Positions 26,181-34,423 of a stretch of DNA of 64,000 nucleotides are shown here, one piece after another. The first letter of the stretch is position 1. Each line of letters opens with the position of its first letter. Source of the stretch: an uncultured bacterium (lineage in GTDB: Bacteria; Actinomycetota; Coriobacteriia; Coriobacteriales; Atopobiaceae); assembly GCA_905214865.1 (NCBI GenBank), contig CAJMNO010000010.1, positions 1 through 64,000 on the forward strand, written 5' to 3'. Position numbers and translations under genes: made by a program. The notes under the pieces were generated by a model. It saw only the letters and a list, made by a program, of their open reading frames with translations. It did not search any database and was not told the origin of the DNA.

Positions 26181-26206
26181 AAACGAAAAAAGCCAAACTT
26201 TCGTTT
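26181..26206. repeat. Inverted repeat close to the M14 start, candidate operator
   Basis: AAACGAAA (26181-26188) and TTTCGTTT (26199-26206) are perfect reverse complements with a 10-bp centre. The repeat ends 58 bp before the start codon, where a repressor could block RNA polymerase. Confidence 0.5.
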
Positions 26207-26264
26207 AAGTCACTATTCAGATGTGGAAAGTTCTATCTCTGATTGGTGAAAGGACGATGAGTAC

Positions 26265-29200
26265 ATGGCAAAGAGGTGGACGCTGAGGGTACTGGACGCC
26301 AAGTCGGCGCACCGGGCATGGTCCAAGCGGCGGATGTTGGTCGCGATTGCGGCAGCCGCGATTGCGGCGAGCGTCGCCGCCCCTGCGGTCGCCCGCGCGG
26401 AGGAGGCGCAGGCACTGCCGGCGGAGCAGCCCGCGATTGAGGTGGCGGAGCAGGTCGCGCCAGCACCGGAGGCGGTTCCCGGGCAGCCGGTGGAGGCGGT
26501 TGCCCAGCAGGCGCCCGCAGAGGAGCCCTCGGCGCCTGCTGACGTGACGCCCACTGAGGGGGCCCAGGATCCCGCCGAACCGGCACAGGGTGAGGCCAGC
26601 GCAGAGAAGCCCACAGACGAGGGGCAGGCCGAGGAGACCCCCGCGGCGGGGGAGGCGGGGCAGCCCGCCGAGGGTGCGGCTGCCTCCGAGGAGCCCCAGG
26701 AGGAGGCTCCCTCCCAACCCGCGCAGGGCTCGGGGGCCACGGAAGCCCAGGTCGACGTCACCCAGGGCGAGACGCCCCAGCAGGCGGCTGACGCCCAGCT
26801 CGACGGCATCGAGTTCACGCGTACGGACGAGGGCTATGACCAGACCACGGCGCCCAAGATCTCGATGACCGAGAAGAGGGACTTCCAGGTTACCGTTGGT
26901 GTTGACGGCGTGGACGTGGATACGCTGCAGAGGATGATCGACGAGGGCTCGGTGAAGTTCTCCCTCTCGCGCGACAAGGGCGCCTTCGACCCCAAGGTCT
27001 ATCCCAAGCAGTGCCTGGGGGGCAACCTCGAGGACTGGATGACCGTCGCGGCTGTCGACAAGAGGAAGGGGGTCGACGCACCGTCCATCCCGTTCTTCAG
27101 CAACGTGCTCATGAAGGCGGAGCTGGTTGACGGAAAGTCGAGCATCGTCCTCAGGTTTAGCAACGAGCTGCTGTTTGGCGTCAATGGCATCGACGTCCGC
27201 GCGCGTTCCCTGGTCCGCTCGGCGATGTACGACTACGTGGGCACCTACAAGCTCGCCTGTGCGCTCGCGAACGGCCAGACCGTCTCGACGGACGTGGAGC
27301 TCAGGCCCTACGACGAGTTCCACACCCAGGAGGAGATAGACGCCGCCCTGCCCAAGTTTGTGGAGGAGGCCCTGAAGAACGGCATCTATGCCAAGGTCGA
27401 GACCTTTGGCAAGTCCGCCGAGGGCCGCGACATGAAGGCGATTTTCGTCGCTGGGAGCGAGAGCGACCTCGCCGACTACCAGAACCTCAAGAAGCTCATG
27501 GAGAGCAACCCCGCCGCAGTCCAGGAGCAGCTCAAGAGCGGCAAGCTGCAGTACAAGGTGCCCATCTTCTACAGCAACGTCCACGCGGACGAGGTCGTTG
27601 CCGTCGACGCCGTCATGCAGTTCATCCGCGACCTCGTGGAGTGCGTGCCCATTGACTACACCCGCATCACCGGGTACACCGAGGCGGGCAAGGAGGAGCT
27701 CAAGAAGGAGATGGAGGCGGATGGCACCGTCTGGTCCGGCCTCTTCAAGGATGAGGTTACGGGCATTGGCTACATCCGCGGCAACGGCGGGAACGGCAAC
27801 GGGGTCGAGTTTGGTGACAACAGGAGCAAGGGCGGGCTCAACGACGCCTCGGCGGACCTCTCAGATGCCGACTTCGACAAGTACTACACCAGCGTGCGCG
27901 AGACCTTTGACCCCAAGGAGATCCTGAAGCACGTCTTCTTCATCCTCGTGCCGAGCGAGAACGTGGACGCCCGCACGGACAACGTGCGCACCAACGGGAA
28001 CGGCTTCGACCTCAACAGGGACAACACCTATCAGACCCAGCCTGAGACCCAGGCGATGTCAGGTCTCATCTCCAAGTGGGATCCCATCTCGCTCCACGAG
28101 GTCCATGGGTACTACCAGCAGTTCCAGATTGAGCCCTGCTCCCCTGCCCACGACCCCAACAACGAGTACGACCTGTTCATTGACACTGCCTTGAAGCAGG
28201 GCGAGTACTTTGCGAGCACCGCACTCGCCAACACCAAGACGATCAACTCTGCGCAGATTCCCATCCGCGACTACCTCAAGAAGCAGGATGACGGGTCGGT
28301 CGCCTGGGATGCGCCCTTCGACGACATGTCCACGAGCTACACGCCCCAGTATGCGATGATGCACGGCACCAACGCGTACACGGTCGAGGTGCCGGTGGGC
28401 AACAGCGATGCCCTGCATGCCCTGGAGTACGGCTTCATCGGCAACGCGCAGTTCGTGATCAACAACAAGGACCGCATGTTCTGGAACATGCTCGAGCGGT
28501 TCCGCAGGGGAGTGGAGAACATCGACTCGCCTGACATCCGCAAGTACTACGTCAACCAGAAGGACGAGGCTGGCGCCGAGGCCGACATCTTCAGGCCGCA
28601 GAACAACGAGAACCACAACTTCTTCCCCGAGTACTACGTCATCCCCATGGATGCCCTCTCGCAGCAGGATCGCGCCGCTGCCGCCGAGACCGTCGACTTC
28701 CTCCTCCACAACGGTGTGAGGGTCTCTCGCCTTACGCATGACGTCACGGTTGGCGGCAAGACCTACAAGGCCGGGGCCATCGTGGTCGACATGCACCAGG
28801 CAAAGAGGAACATGGCCAACTGCGCCCTGTATCCCAACCTTTTGATTAGCGACTGGACCCAGTACTCCCTCTATAGTGAGCCGCTCACCAACTTCTCCGC
28901 GTTGCGAGGCTATGACATGGACACCATCCGCAAGAAGGGTGCCTTCGCCAAGGAGTTCCTGGAGGACGTCGCCACAGCCCCCGATCCCAAGACCTACGTC
29001 CAGGGGTCTGGCCCGGTCACGATCATCCGCAACGACAGCCTCCAGTCCATCAGGGCGGTCAACGACCTTCTCAAGCAGGGAAAGAAGGTCGGCCTCATCA
29101 GGGAGGGCAGCCACGAGGGAAGCTACGTGGTCTCCACGGAGGACTTCAACCTGGTGAAGGACAAGTACGTCCTCTATGCCATCCAGGGGAAGGCGACGCC

Positions 29201-30206
29201 CAAGGCAAGCACCATCCGCAACGACCTCAAGGTGTACGTCCCCAAGGCGTACGCGGAGTTTGTCACGGACGCCGATGGCAACCAGGTGGGCATGAGCGGG
29301 TACAACAACCGCCTCAACACCAACGGCAACTGGGACTTCTTCGCACTGGCGAAGCAGATGGGCTTCACGCTGACCGACAACCTGGACGAGGCCACGATTA
29401 TCGTGGGCAGCCAGTACCCGTCGTCGGATGTAGCCGAGGAGATTGCCAAGAAGATCGCAGAAGGCGTCCCCTACATCGGTTACACCTCCGACGCCCTGCA
29501 GTTTGTGAAGGACGCCGGGCTTGCCGACATCAGCTTCACGGGCGAGGACTGGGACTGGATGGGGTACGACGCGCTCGACACCGTCGTGTTCCCCGAGGAT
29601 GACATCATCACGGCTACCTATCGCATCGAGGGCGACCGCATCATGTATGGCTACGGCGGAAGCTACTTCGTCAGCATCCCGAAGGGTGCAAAGGTGCTCA
29701 TAAGGACCACCGACGACCAGCCCATCGAGGGCTTCATGACCGCGGAGTTCCTCGAGAAGTACAAGGGCCAGATCCAGGCGATCAGCATCCTCGATGGCAA
29801 GGCCGACATGGTCCTCTTCGCAAACACCCTCACCAACAAGGCACACCAGCAGGACGACTACCGCTACCTCACGGCATCTGTCTACAGCCGCTCCCTCGCG
29901 GGTGACTACGGCACCATTCCCGTGCCGGACGAGCCCGAGAAGCCTGCGGAGCCCGGCAACGCAGGAAGTGCGGTCAAGCCGAACGACAACTGGGTTCCCA
30001 GCGCGCCCGCTCCCGAGGACCGCGTGGAGCTCAATCGCGAGGGCGGCGTGGGCCTCCGCACCGCGGCCCAGCATCAGCGCGACGCCGTCCTCCCGCAGAC
30101 CGGCGACTCCAGCCTGTCAGGCTCCGGACTTGCGGCGATGGGCATCGTCCTTCTCGCCTCCGGTGGCGCGATTGCCTTTTCGCGTCGTCAGGAGCACGAG
30201 GAGTAG
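26265..30206 (+). CDS. LPXTG-anchored surface M14-family zinc carboxypeptidase
   Basis: 1313 residues. A long basic leader (MAKRWTLRVLDAKSAHRAW) and a hydrophobic stretch ending APAVARA form a Gram-positive signal peptide. A Glu/Pro/Ala-rich region follows to about 185. The M14 domain has the zinc pair H440-x-x-E443 (VHADEV), the substrate-binding FDLNRDN and the LHEVHGYYQQ segment near 610-618 for the third ligand. Additional domains extend to about 1240. The sorting signal is LPQTG at 1276-1280, a hydrophobic helix and a charged tail. Sortase should link it to peptidoglycan. Its N-terminal 170 residues are nearly the same as those of the next gene. Likely role: trimming peptides or glycopeptides at the cell surface. 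Confidence 0.9.
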   Translation: MAKRWTLRVLDAKSAHRAWSKRRMLVAIAAAAIAASVAAPAVARAEEAQALPAEQPAIEVAEQVAPAPEAVPGQPVEAVAQQAPAEEPSAPADVTPTEGAQDPAEPAQGEASAEKPTDEGQAEETPAAGEAGQPAEGAAASEEPQEEAPSQPAQGSGATEAQVDVTQGETPQQAADAQLDGIEFTRTDEGYDQTTAPKISMTEKRDFQVTVGVDGVDVDTLQRMIDEGSVKFSLSRDKGAFDPKVYPKQCLGGNLEDWMTVAAVDKRKGVDAPSIPFFSNVLMKAELVDGKSSIVLRFSNELLFGVNGIDVRARSLVRSAMYDYVGTYKLACALANGQTVSTDVELRPYDEFHTQEEIDAALPKFVEEALKNGIYAKVETFGKSAEGRDMKAIFVAGSESDLADYQNLKKLMESNPAAVQEQLKSGKLQYKVPIFYSNVHADEVVAVDAVMQFIRDLVECVPIDYTRITGYTEAGKEELKKEMEADGTVWSGLFKDEVTGIGYIRGNGGNGNGVEFGDNRSKGGLNDASADLSDADFDKYYTSVRETFDPKEILKHVFFILVPSENVDARTDNVRTNGNGFDLNRDNTYQTQPETQAMSGLISKWDPISLHEVHGYYQQFQIEPCSPAHDPNNEYDLFIDTALKQGEYFASTALANTKTINSAQIPIRDYLKKQDDGSVAWDAPFDDMSTSYTPQYAMMHGTNAYTVEVPVGNSDALHALEYGFIGNAQFVINNKDRMFWNMLERFRRGVENIDSPDIRKYYVNQKDEAGAEADIFRPQNNENHNFFPEYYVIPMDALSQQDRAAAAETVDFLLHNGVRVSRLTHDVTVGGKTYKAGAIVVDMHQAKRNMANCALYPNLLISDWTQYSLYSEPLTNFSALRGYDMDTIRKKGAFAKEFLEDVATAPDPKTYVQGSGPVTIIRNDSLQSIRAVNDLLKQGKKVGLIREGSHEGSYVVSTEDFNLVKDKYVLYAIQGKATPKASTIRNDLKVYVPKAYAEFVTDADGNQVGMSGYNNRLNTNGNWDFFALAKQMGFTLTDNLDEATIIVGSQYPSSDVAEEIAKKIAEGVPYIGYTSDALQFVKDAGLADISFTGEDWDWMGYDALDTVVFPEDDIITATYRIEGDRIMYGYGGSYFVSIPKGAKVLIRTTDDQPIEGFMTAEFLEKYKGQIQAISILDGKADMVLFANTLTNKAHQQDDYRYLTASVYSRSLAGDYGTIPVPDEPEKPAEPGNAGSAVKPNDNWVPSAPAPEDRVELNREGGVGLRTAAQHQRDAVLPQTGDSSLSGSGLAAMGIVLLASGGAIAFSRRQEHEE

Positions 30207-30233
30207 CCCGAAAAAAGATCCTTGCTTTGAGTT

Positions 30234-30267
30234 GGGCGGGGACCCGGAGGTTCCCTGGTCCCCGCCC
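30234..30267 (+). terminator. Hairpin between the two surface protease genes
   Basis: The 11-bp perfect stem GGGCGGGGACC with GGTCCCCGCCC has no T-run. It may attenuate rather than end transcription into the second gene. Confidence 0.45.
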
Positions 30268-30307
30268 CATGTGGTTGGCGCATTCGTTTGACGGTATGGG
30301 AGGAAGC

Positions 30308-33085
30308 ATGGGACAGAAGTGGACCCTCAAGGTGCTCGATGCCAAGTCGGCACATCGAGCCTGGTCGAAGAGGAGGACGCTCGTCGCAATCGTCGCCGCG
30401 GCAATCGCCGCGAGCGTCGCCGCTCCGGCGGTCGCCCGCGCGGAGGAGGCGCAGGCGCTGCCGGCCGAGCAGCCTGCGATCGAGGTGGTGGCGGAGCAGG
30501 CCGCACCGGCATCGGAGACGGTTCCCGGGCAGCCCGCGGAGGCGGTTGTGCCGGAGGCGCCCACGGGGGAGCTCGCGGCACCTGCTGACGTGACGCCCGC
30601 CGAGGGAGCCCAGGGTCCCGTCGAGGTAGCGCAGGGCGAGGCCAGCGCAGAGACGCCCACAGACGAGGGGCAGGCCGAGGAGACCCCCGCGGAGGGGGAG
30701 GCGGGACTGCCCGGCGCGGGTGCGGCCGCGGAGGAGGAGCCCCAGGAGGCGGCTCCCTCCCAGCCCGCGCAGGGCTCGGGGGCCACGGACGCCCAGGCCG
30801 ACGCCACCCAGGGCGAGACGCCCCTCTCGCCCTTGGACCCCTCTGCTGCCGAAGACCCCGAGGGTCAGTCCCTGGAGGAGGCCACCGCGGGGAAGGAGGC
30901 GGACTCCCTTGGCACAAAGATCGTGTTTGACTTCAACGGGGACGGGAAGACCGACGCGCAGGATTGGAAGGACTACCTCAAGTGGATGGCCGACTACAAG
31001 GCCTTTGACTTTGACCTGGAGACGGGCGACTTGGGAGACTCCCACAACGGTGGGATTCAGATTACCGGGGCAACCCAGATAATCGCCAACGGCCACGGGA
31101 AGCGCCTTGACTCGATCGACACCAACCTCGACGTCGCGAAGATCACGCAGTACTACCTCAACAACGTCGGCCTTGCCACGTCCGTGAAGAACCAGAGCCC
31201 TTGGGGAACCTGCTGGTCCTTCGCGTCCATCTCAGCGTTGGAGAGCGCCATCCTGAAGGCGCAGACCGGCGCCACCCCTGTCGTGAACCCCGACGATCAC
31301 ATGAAGCCGATCCTCTCAGGGCTTGATGACAAGGGGGTGGACCTGTCCGAGCTCTACCTGGCATGGATGGCCTACGACCTGCAGTCCATGGGGTCCCAGA
31401 AGGGCGAGGGCATCATCGACGTCCTGCCCTGCGACACTAACCTCTCCGACCGGCTCAACTGTGGTGGCTGGGCAACGATGGCGGAGACGCTCTTTGGCTC
31501 CTGGCAGGGCATGGCGACCGAGGCGGAGCAGGCGTACTGGCCGCAGGGGGTTCCCAAGACCTACGAGGAGTTCAAGAAGAAGTACGACCACATGGGCGAG
31601 TGGAACGTCTCGAAGGACAACGGCGCCCCCTCGGCGCACGTCGACGGAATCTACTACCTCCCCGATCCCAACGCGCTCGCGATGGACAAGAGGGACCACA
31701 TCGTCTGGCAGGGCTTTGACGCCACGGCCAACGACCTCATCAAGCAGGCGATCCTCAAGTACGGGGCGGTCCAGATCGGCTACGGCGCAGACACGTCGCG
31801 CGATCCCGGAAAGAGCAACGGAGACTACTTCAACTACGACTCCTGGGCGCAGTACTGCGACGCCACCAACATCGAGATCACCCACGCGGTCACCATCGTT
31901 GGCTGGGACGACAACTTTGACCCAAGCAACTTCCGCGCTGGCAAGAATGACATCAGCAAGCTCAAGCCCGGGGCGTGGCTGATCAAGAACAGCTGGGGCT
32001 CTGCGGAGTGGTACATGAAGAACTTCGGGCTGAGCGAGGACGAGGTTCGGGCAAAGCACCTTGGCTGGGGGCTCCCCGATCCGGAGACGGGACTGCCGAC
32101 GGGCTACTTCTGGCTCTCATACTACGACCACTCCATCAATTCGCCGTCGTTCTTCAGCGTGAACCTCCCCAAGGACGGCAAGTTCAAGTACGACAACAAC
32201 TACTCCTACGACCACCTCATCAACGAGTCGCAGTCGCCGTTCGTGTTCAAGACGGCGGATGGCGGCACCTGGGTCTCGAACGTGTTCAAGGCAAAGGGTG
32301 ACGAGATCCTGAAGGCGGTCTCGGTGCACACGAGCCAGCCGCAGTCGCATGCAAAGATACTCGTCTACCTGGTGAACGAGGATGGTCTTAGGGACAACGA
32401 CCCTACGAATGACGGCGGCCCCGTCCTCTCCATGGACTACGATGCCCTGATTGCCGGGATGCACACAGTGGACCTCATCAAGCCCATCCAACTCAAGGCC
32501 GGGCAGCTCTTCGCCATCGTGGAGAACATCACCTGTCTGGACGGCACCCCCGGCGCCCCAGATGGCGTGAGCTCCCTCATCAACCTCGAGACTGGGATGG
32601 CTCAGAAGGCGCAGTTCCCGTATCCCGACGACCTCGAGAGCAAGGGTCGTGCCATGGGGTACCTGTGGACCACCGTCAAGGCCAACCCGGGAGAGACGTT
32701 CATCAAGATCCTCACGAAGGCCGGGTACCGCTGGATTACCCCTCAGCAGCTGTCGGAGGCATTCTTTGGCGGCAACGTCTTTGAGTTTGGCAATGCCCTG
32801 GTGAAGGCGTTCACCTGCAACGGCCTCCTTCCCGTTCCCGCTGACGGCGCCGAGGAGGAGCCTGCCATCGTTGCCCATGTCGAAGGGGCGTCGGGCAAGA
32901 CGTCCGTAGAGGGTGCCGAGCCCGTGGAGGTTGCGAAGACGGCCTCCGTCCGCTCGGCGAGCGGTAGTGAAGCCGCGCTGCCGCAGACGGGGGACGCCAC
33001 CTCAAACGCCCCCATTGCGCTTGGGGCCCTTGCCGCCGCGCTCCTCTCGGCGGGCTACCTGGTCCGTCGTCGCGGCCAGGAGTAG
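30308..33085 (+). CDS. LPXTG-anchored surface papain-like (C1) cysteine protease
   Basis: 925 residues from ATG 30308 (GGGAGGAAG upstream). The signal peptide and Pro/Glu/Ala-rich stretch (1 to about 175) copy those of the upstream M14 protein. A DFNGDGKTDAQDW loop near 212-225 resembles a dockerin-type calcium site. The papain domain has Q296 and C302 (QSPWGTCWSF), H526 (ITHAVTIVGWDD) and N561 (IKNSWGS). A lectin-like beta domain follows, with FFSVNLP near 615. The sorting signal LPQTG is at 891-895, then a hydrophobic helix and RRRGQE. All catalytic residues are present. It is likely a cell-wall-bound protease working beside the M14 carboxypeptidase. Confidence 0.9.
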   Translation: MGQKWTLKVLDAKSAHRAWSKRRTLVAIVAAAIAASVAAPAVARAEEAQALPAEQPAIEVVAEQAAPASETVPGQPAEAVVPEAPTGELAAPADVTPAEGAQGPVEVAQGEASAETPTDEGQAEETPAEGEAGLPGAGAAAEEEPQEAAPSQPAQGSGATDAQADATQGETPLSPLDPSAAEDPEGQSLEEATAGKEADSLGTKIVFDFNGDGKTDAQDWKDYLKWMADYKAFDFDLETGDLGDSHNGGIQITGATQIIANGHGKRLDSIDTNLDVAKITQYYLNNVGLATSVKNQSPWGTCWSFASISALESAILKAQTGATPVVNPDDHMKPILSGLDDKGVDLSELYLAWMAYDLQSMGSQKGEGIIDVLPCDTNLSDRLNCGGWATMAETLFGSWQGMATEAEQAYWPQGVPKTYEEFKKKYDHMGEWNVSKDNGAPSAHVDGIYYLPDPNALAMDKRDHIVWQGFDATANDLIKQAILKYGAVQIGYGADTSRDPGKSNGDYFNYDSWAQYCDATNIEITHAVTIVGWDDNFDPSNFRAGKNDISKLKPGAWLIKNSWGSAEWYMKNFGLSEDEVRAKHLGWGLPDPETGLPTGYFWLSYYDHSINSPSFFSVNLPKDGKFKYDNNYSYDHLINESQSPFVFKTADGGTWVSNVFKAKGDEILKAVSVHTSQPQSHAKILVYLVNEDGLRDNDPTNDGGPVLSMDYDALIAGMHTVDLIKPIQLKAGQLFAIVENITCLDGTPGAPDGVSSLINLETGMAQKAQFPYPDDLESKGRAMGYLWTTVKANPGETFIKILTKAGYRWITPQQLSEAFFGGNVFEFGNALVKAFTCNGLLPVPADGAEEEPAIVAHVEGASGKTSVEGAEPVEVAKTASVRSASGSEAALPQTGDATSNAPIALGALAAALLSAGYLVRRRGQE

Positions 33086-33135
33086 CGAGCCCGGGAGAGA
33101 CGGGCATCCATGCCGCCGCCATGCGGCATGAGCGA

Positions 33136-33171
33136 GGCGGGGCGAGAGGGCCAGGTTCCTCTCGCCCCGCC
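33136..33171. terminator. Hairpin between converging genes (C1 protease and DUF6485)
   Basis: The perfect 14-bp stem GGCGGGGCGAGAGG with CCTCTCGCCCCGCC lies between two converging genes. The T-run is short (CCTTG), so it is probably a bidirectional terminator of moderate strength. Confidence 0.65.
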
Positions 33172-33187
33172 CTTGCCGCTGGTGCGG

Positions 33188-33490
33188 TCAGTCCGCCTGG
33201 CCCTCGGGGTGATCCGAATGCGCCTGGTCGAAGGTGGCCGCCTTCTGCCGGCAGCGCCGACGTGTCTCCTCGTCGCGCGGGTGCAGTGCCACGAAGCGCG
33301 CGAACCCCTCCACGGACCAGTCGTCCCAGCCCTCGGTCGGGCCGAGCGCGTTGAAGATGCACGAGGGTATCTCGCCCAGCGCGATGTTCTTTTGGATGCA
33401 GCGATCGCAGCCACGGCCAGCGGCGAGGTTCTTGGGGTTGTTGGGATTGAGGGGGCAGTCGTGGTCGGTGCATGTGCAGAAGTGGGACAT
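33188..33490 (-). CDS. DUF6485 family cysteine-rich protein
   Basis: 100 residues from ATG 33490. The N-terminus MSHFCTCTDHDCPLNP and the next part GCDRCIQKNIALGEIPSCIF give six or more cysteines in a pattern suited to metal binding. This is typical of the small DUF6485 family of anaerobes, whose role is unknown. It starts one base after the nth stop, so it is translated with the endonuclease III message. Confidence 0.8.
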   Translation of the reverse strand: MSHFCTCTDHDCPLNPNNPKNLAAGRGCDRCIQKNIALGEIPSCIFNALGPTEGWDDWSVEGFARFVALHPRDEETRRRCRQKAATFDQAHSDHPEGQAD

Positions 33491-33491
33491 C

Positions 33492-34205
33492 CTACCTGTC
33501 CTTTCGCTTGTTCGCGTCCGTCCGCCTTGGCTTACGCGCGTTTGGCTTGCCGTTTGCCTTGAATGCGCTGGGGCAGATGTCGACGAGCCGGCAGGTGTCG
33601 CACTTGGGGCGTTGGGAGGTGCACACCTCCCGCCCAAAGTGGATCCACTGCTCGTTGACCGGTCCCCATAGCTCGCGCGGCAGAACCTTGAGCAGCTGCG
33701 GCTCGGCCTGCGCGGGCGTTGGGGCGCTCACAAGCTTGAGCCTGCTCGCGATGCGGTACACGTGGGTGTCCACGGCGATGCCGTCGACGACCCCAAAGGC
33801 CTTGTTGAGGACGATGTTGGCGGTCTTTCTCCCCACACCCGGGAGGGTGACGAGCTCCTCCATGGTTCCCGGCACCTCGCCCCCAAAGTTCGAGACGATG
33901 ACCTGCGCGCACTCGACGCAGTGGCGCGCCTTGGTGTGGAAGAAGCCGAGCGGGTGGATGACCTCCTCGACCTCGCTCACGTTTGCGGCGGCCATGGACT
34001 CGGGGTCTGGCCAGCGGCGAAACAGCTCGGGGGTGACCTTGTTCACGGCGGCGTCCGTGGTCTGGGCGGACAGGAGGACGCAGATCACGAGGGTGAACGG
34101 GCTGTCAAAGTGCAGGGCGCTCTTAACGTCGGGATACATCTCCTGCATCCGGCGGCAGACCTCTATGCCACGCTCGCGCTTTGACTTGAGTGACTCCCTT
34201 GGCAT
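33492..34205 (-). CDS. nth: Endonuclease III
   Basis: 237 residues from ATG 34205 (GGGAGG upstream); upstream in-frame codons are not family-like. The HhH motif LPGVGRKTANIVL carries the catalytic lysine, AVDTHVYRI the catalytic aspartate, and C-x6-C-x2-C-x5-C (CTSQRPKCDTCRLVDIC) the 4Fe-4S cluster. It removes oxidised pyrimidines and cleaves abasic sites. The gene keeps all the residues that the MutY-like gene at 22799-23674 has lost, which rules out a general loss of clusters. Confidence 0.96.
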   Translation of the reverse strand: MPRESLKSKRERGIEVCRRMQEMYPDVKSALHFDSPFTLVICVLLSAQTTDAAVNKVTPELFRRWPDPESMAAANVSEVEEVIHPLGFFHTKARHCVECAQVIVSNFGGEVPGTMEELVTLPGVGRKTANIVLNKAFGVVDGIAVDTHVYRIASRLKLVSAPTPAQAEPQLLKVLPRELWGPVNEQWIHFGREVCTSQRPKCDTCRLVDICPSAFKANGKPNARKPRRTDANKRKDR

Positions 34206-34423
34206 GGGCCCTCCCGGGTCGAGCGAAGTTTCGGACATCCCGAAAGGCAGGTGCCGCGCGGGGGCTGCCCGTGGGATGCATCTCATCGAGAACGGCGAAC
34301 CGTCTGTCGAACGCAGGCGGCCCTGCCATGTGCCTGCAATAGTATATGGTTGCTTTGTGAAGTTTTCACTCGCGTTCAAAACCAGATGCCCCGGCGCCTG
34401 GTGCCAGAGGTGGGAGGAAGAGC

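Larger units (their letters stand above)
26001..26264 (+). promoter_or_regulatory. AT-rich regulatory region before the M14 surface protease
   Basis: This is one of the most AT-rich intergenic stretches of the window outside the PTS operon. It carries two inverted repeats listed separately. Several A/T-rich hexamers could serve as promoter elements; I cannot single one out. Confidence 0.45.
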
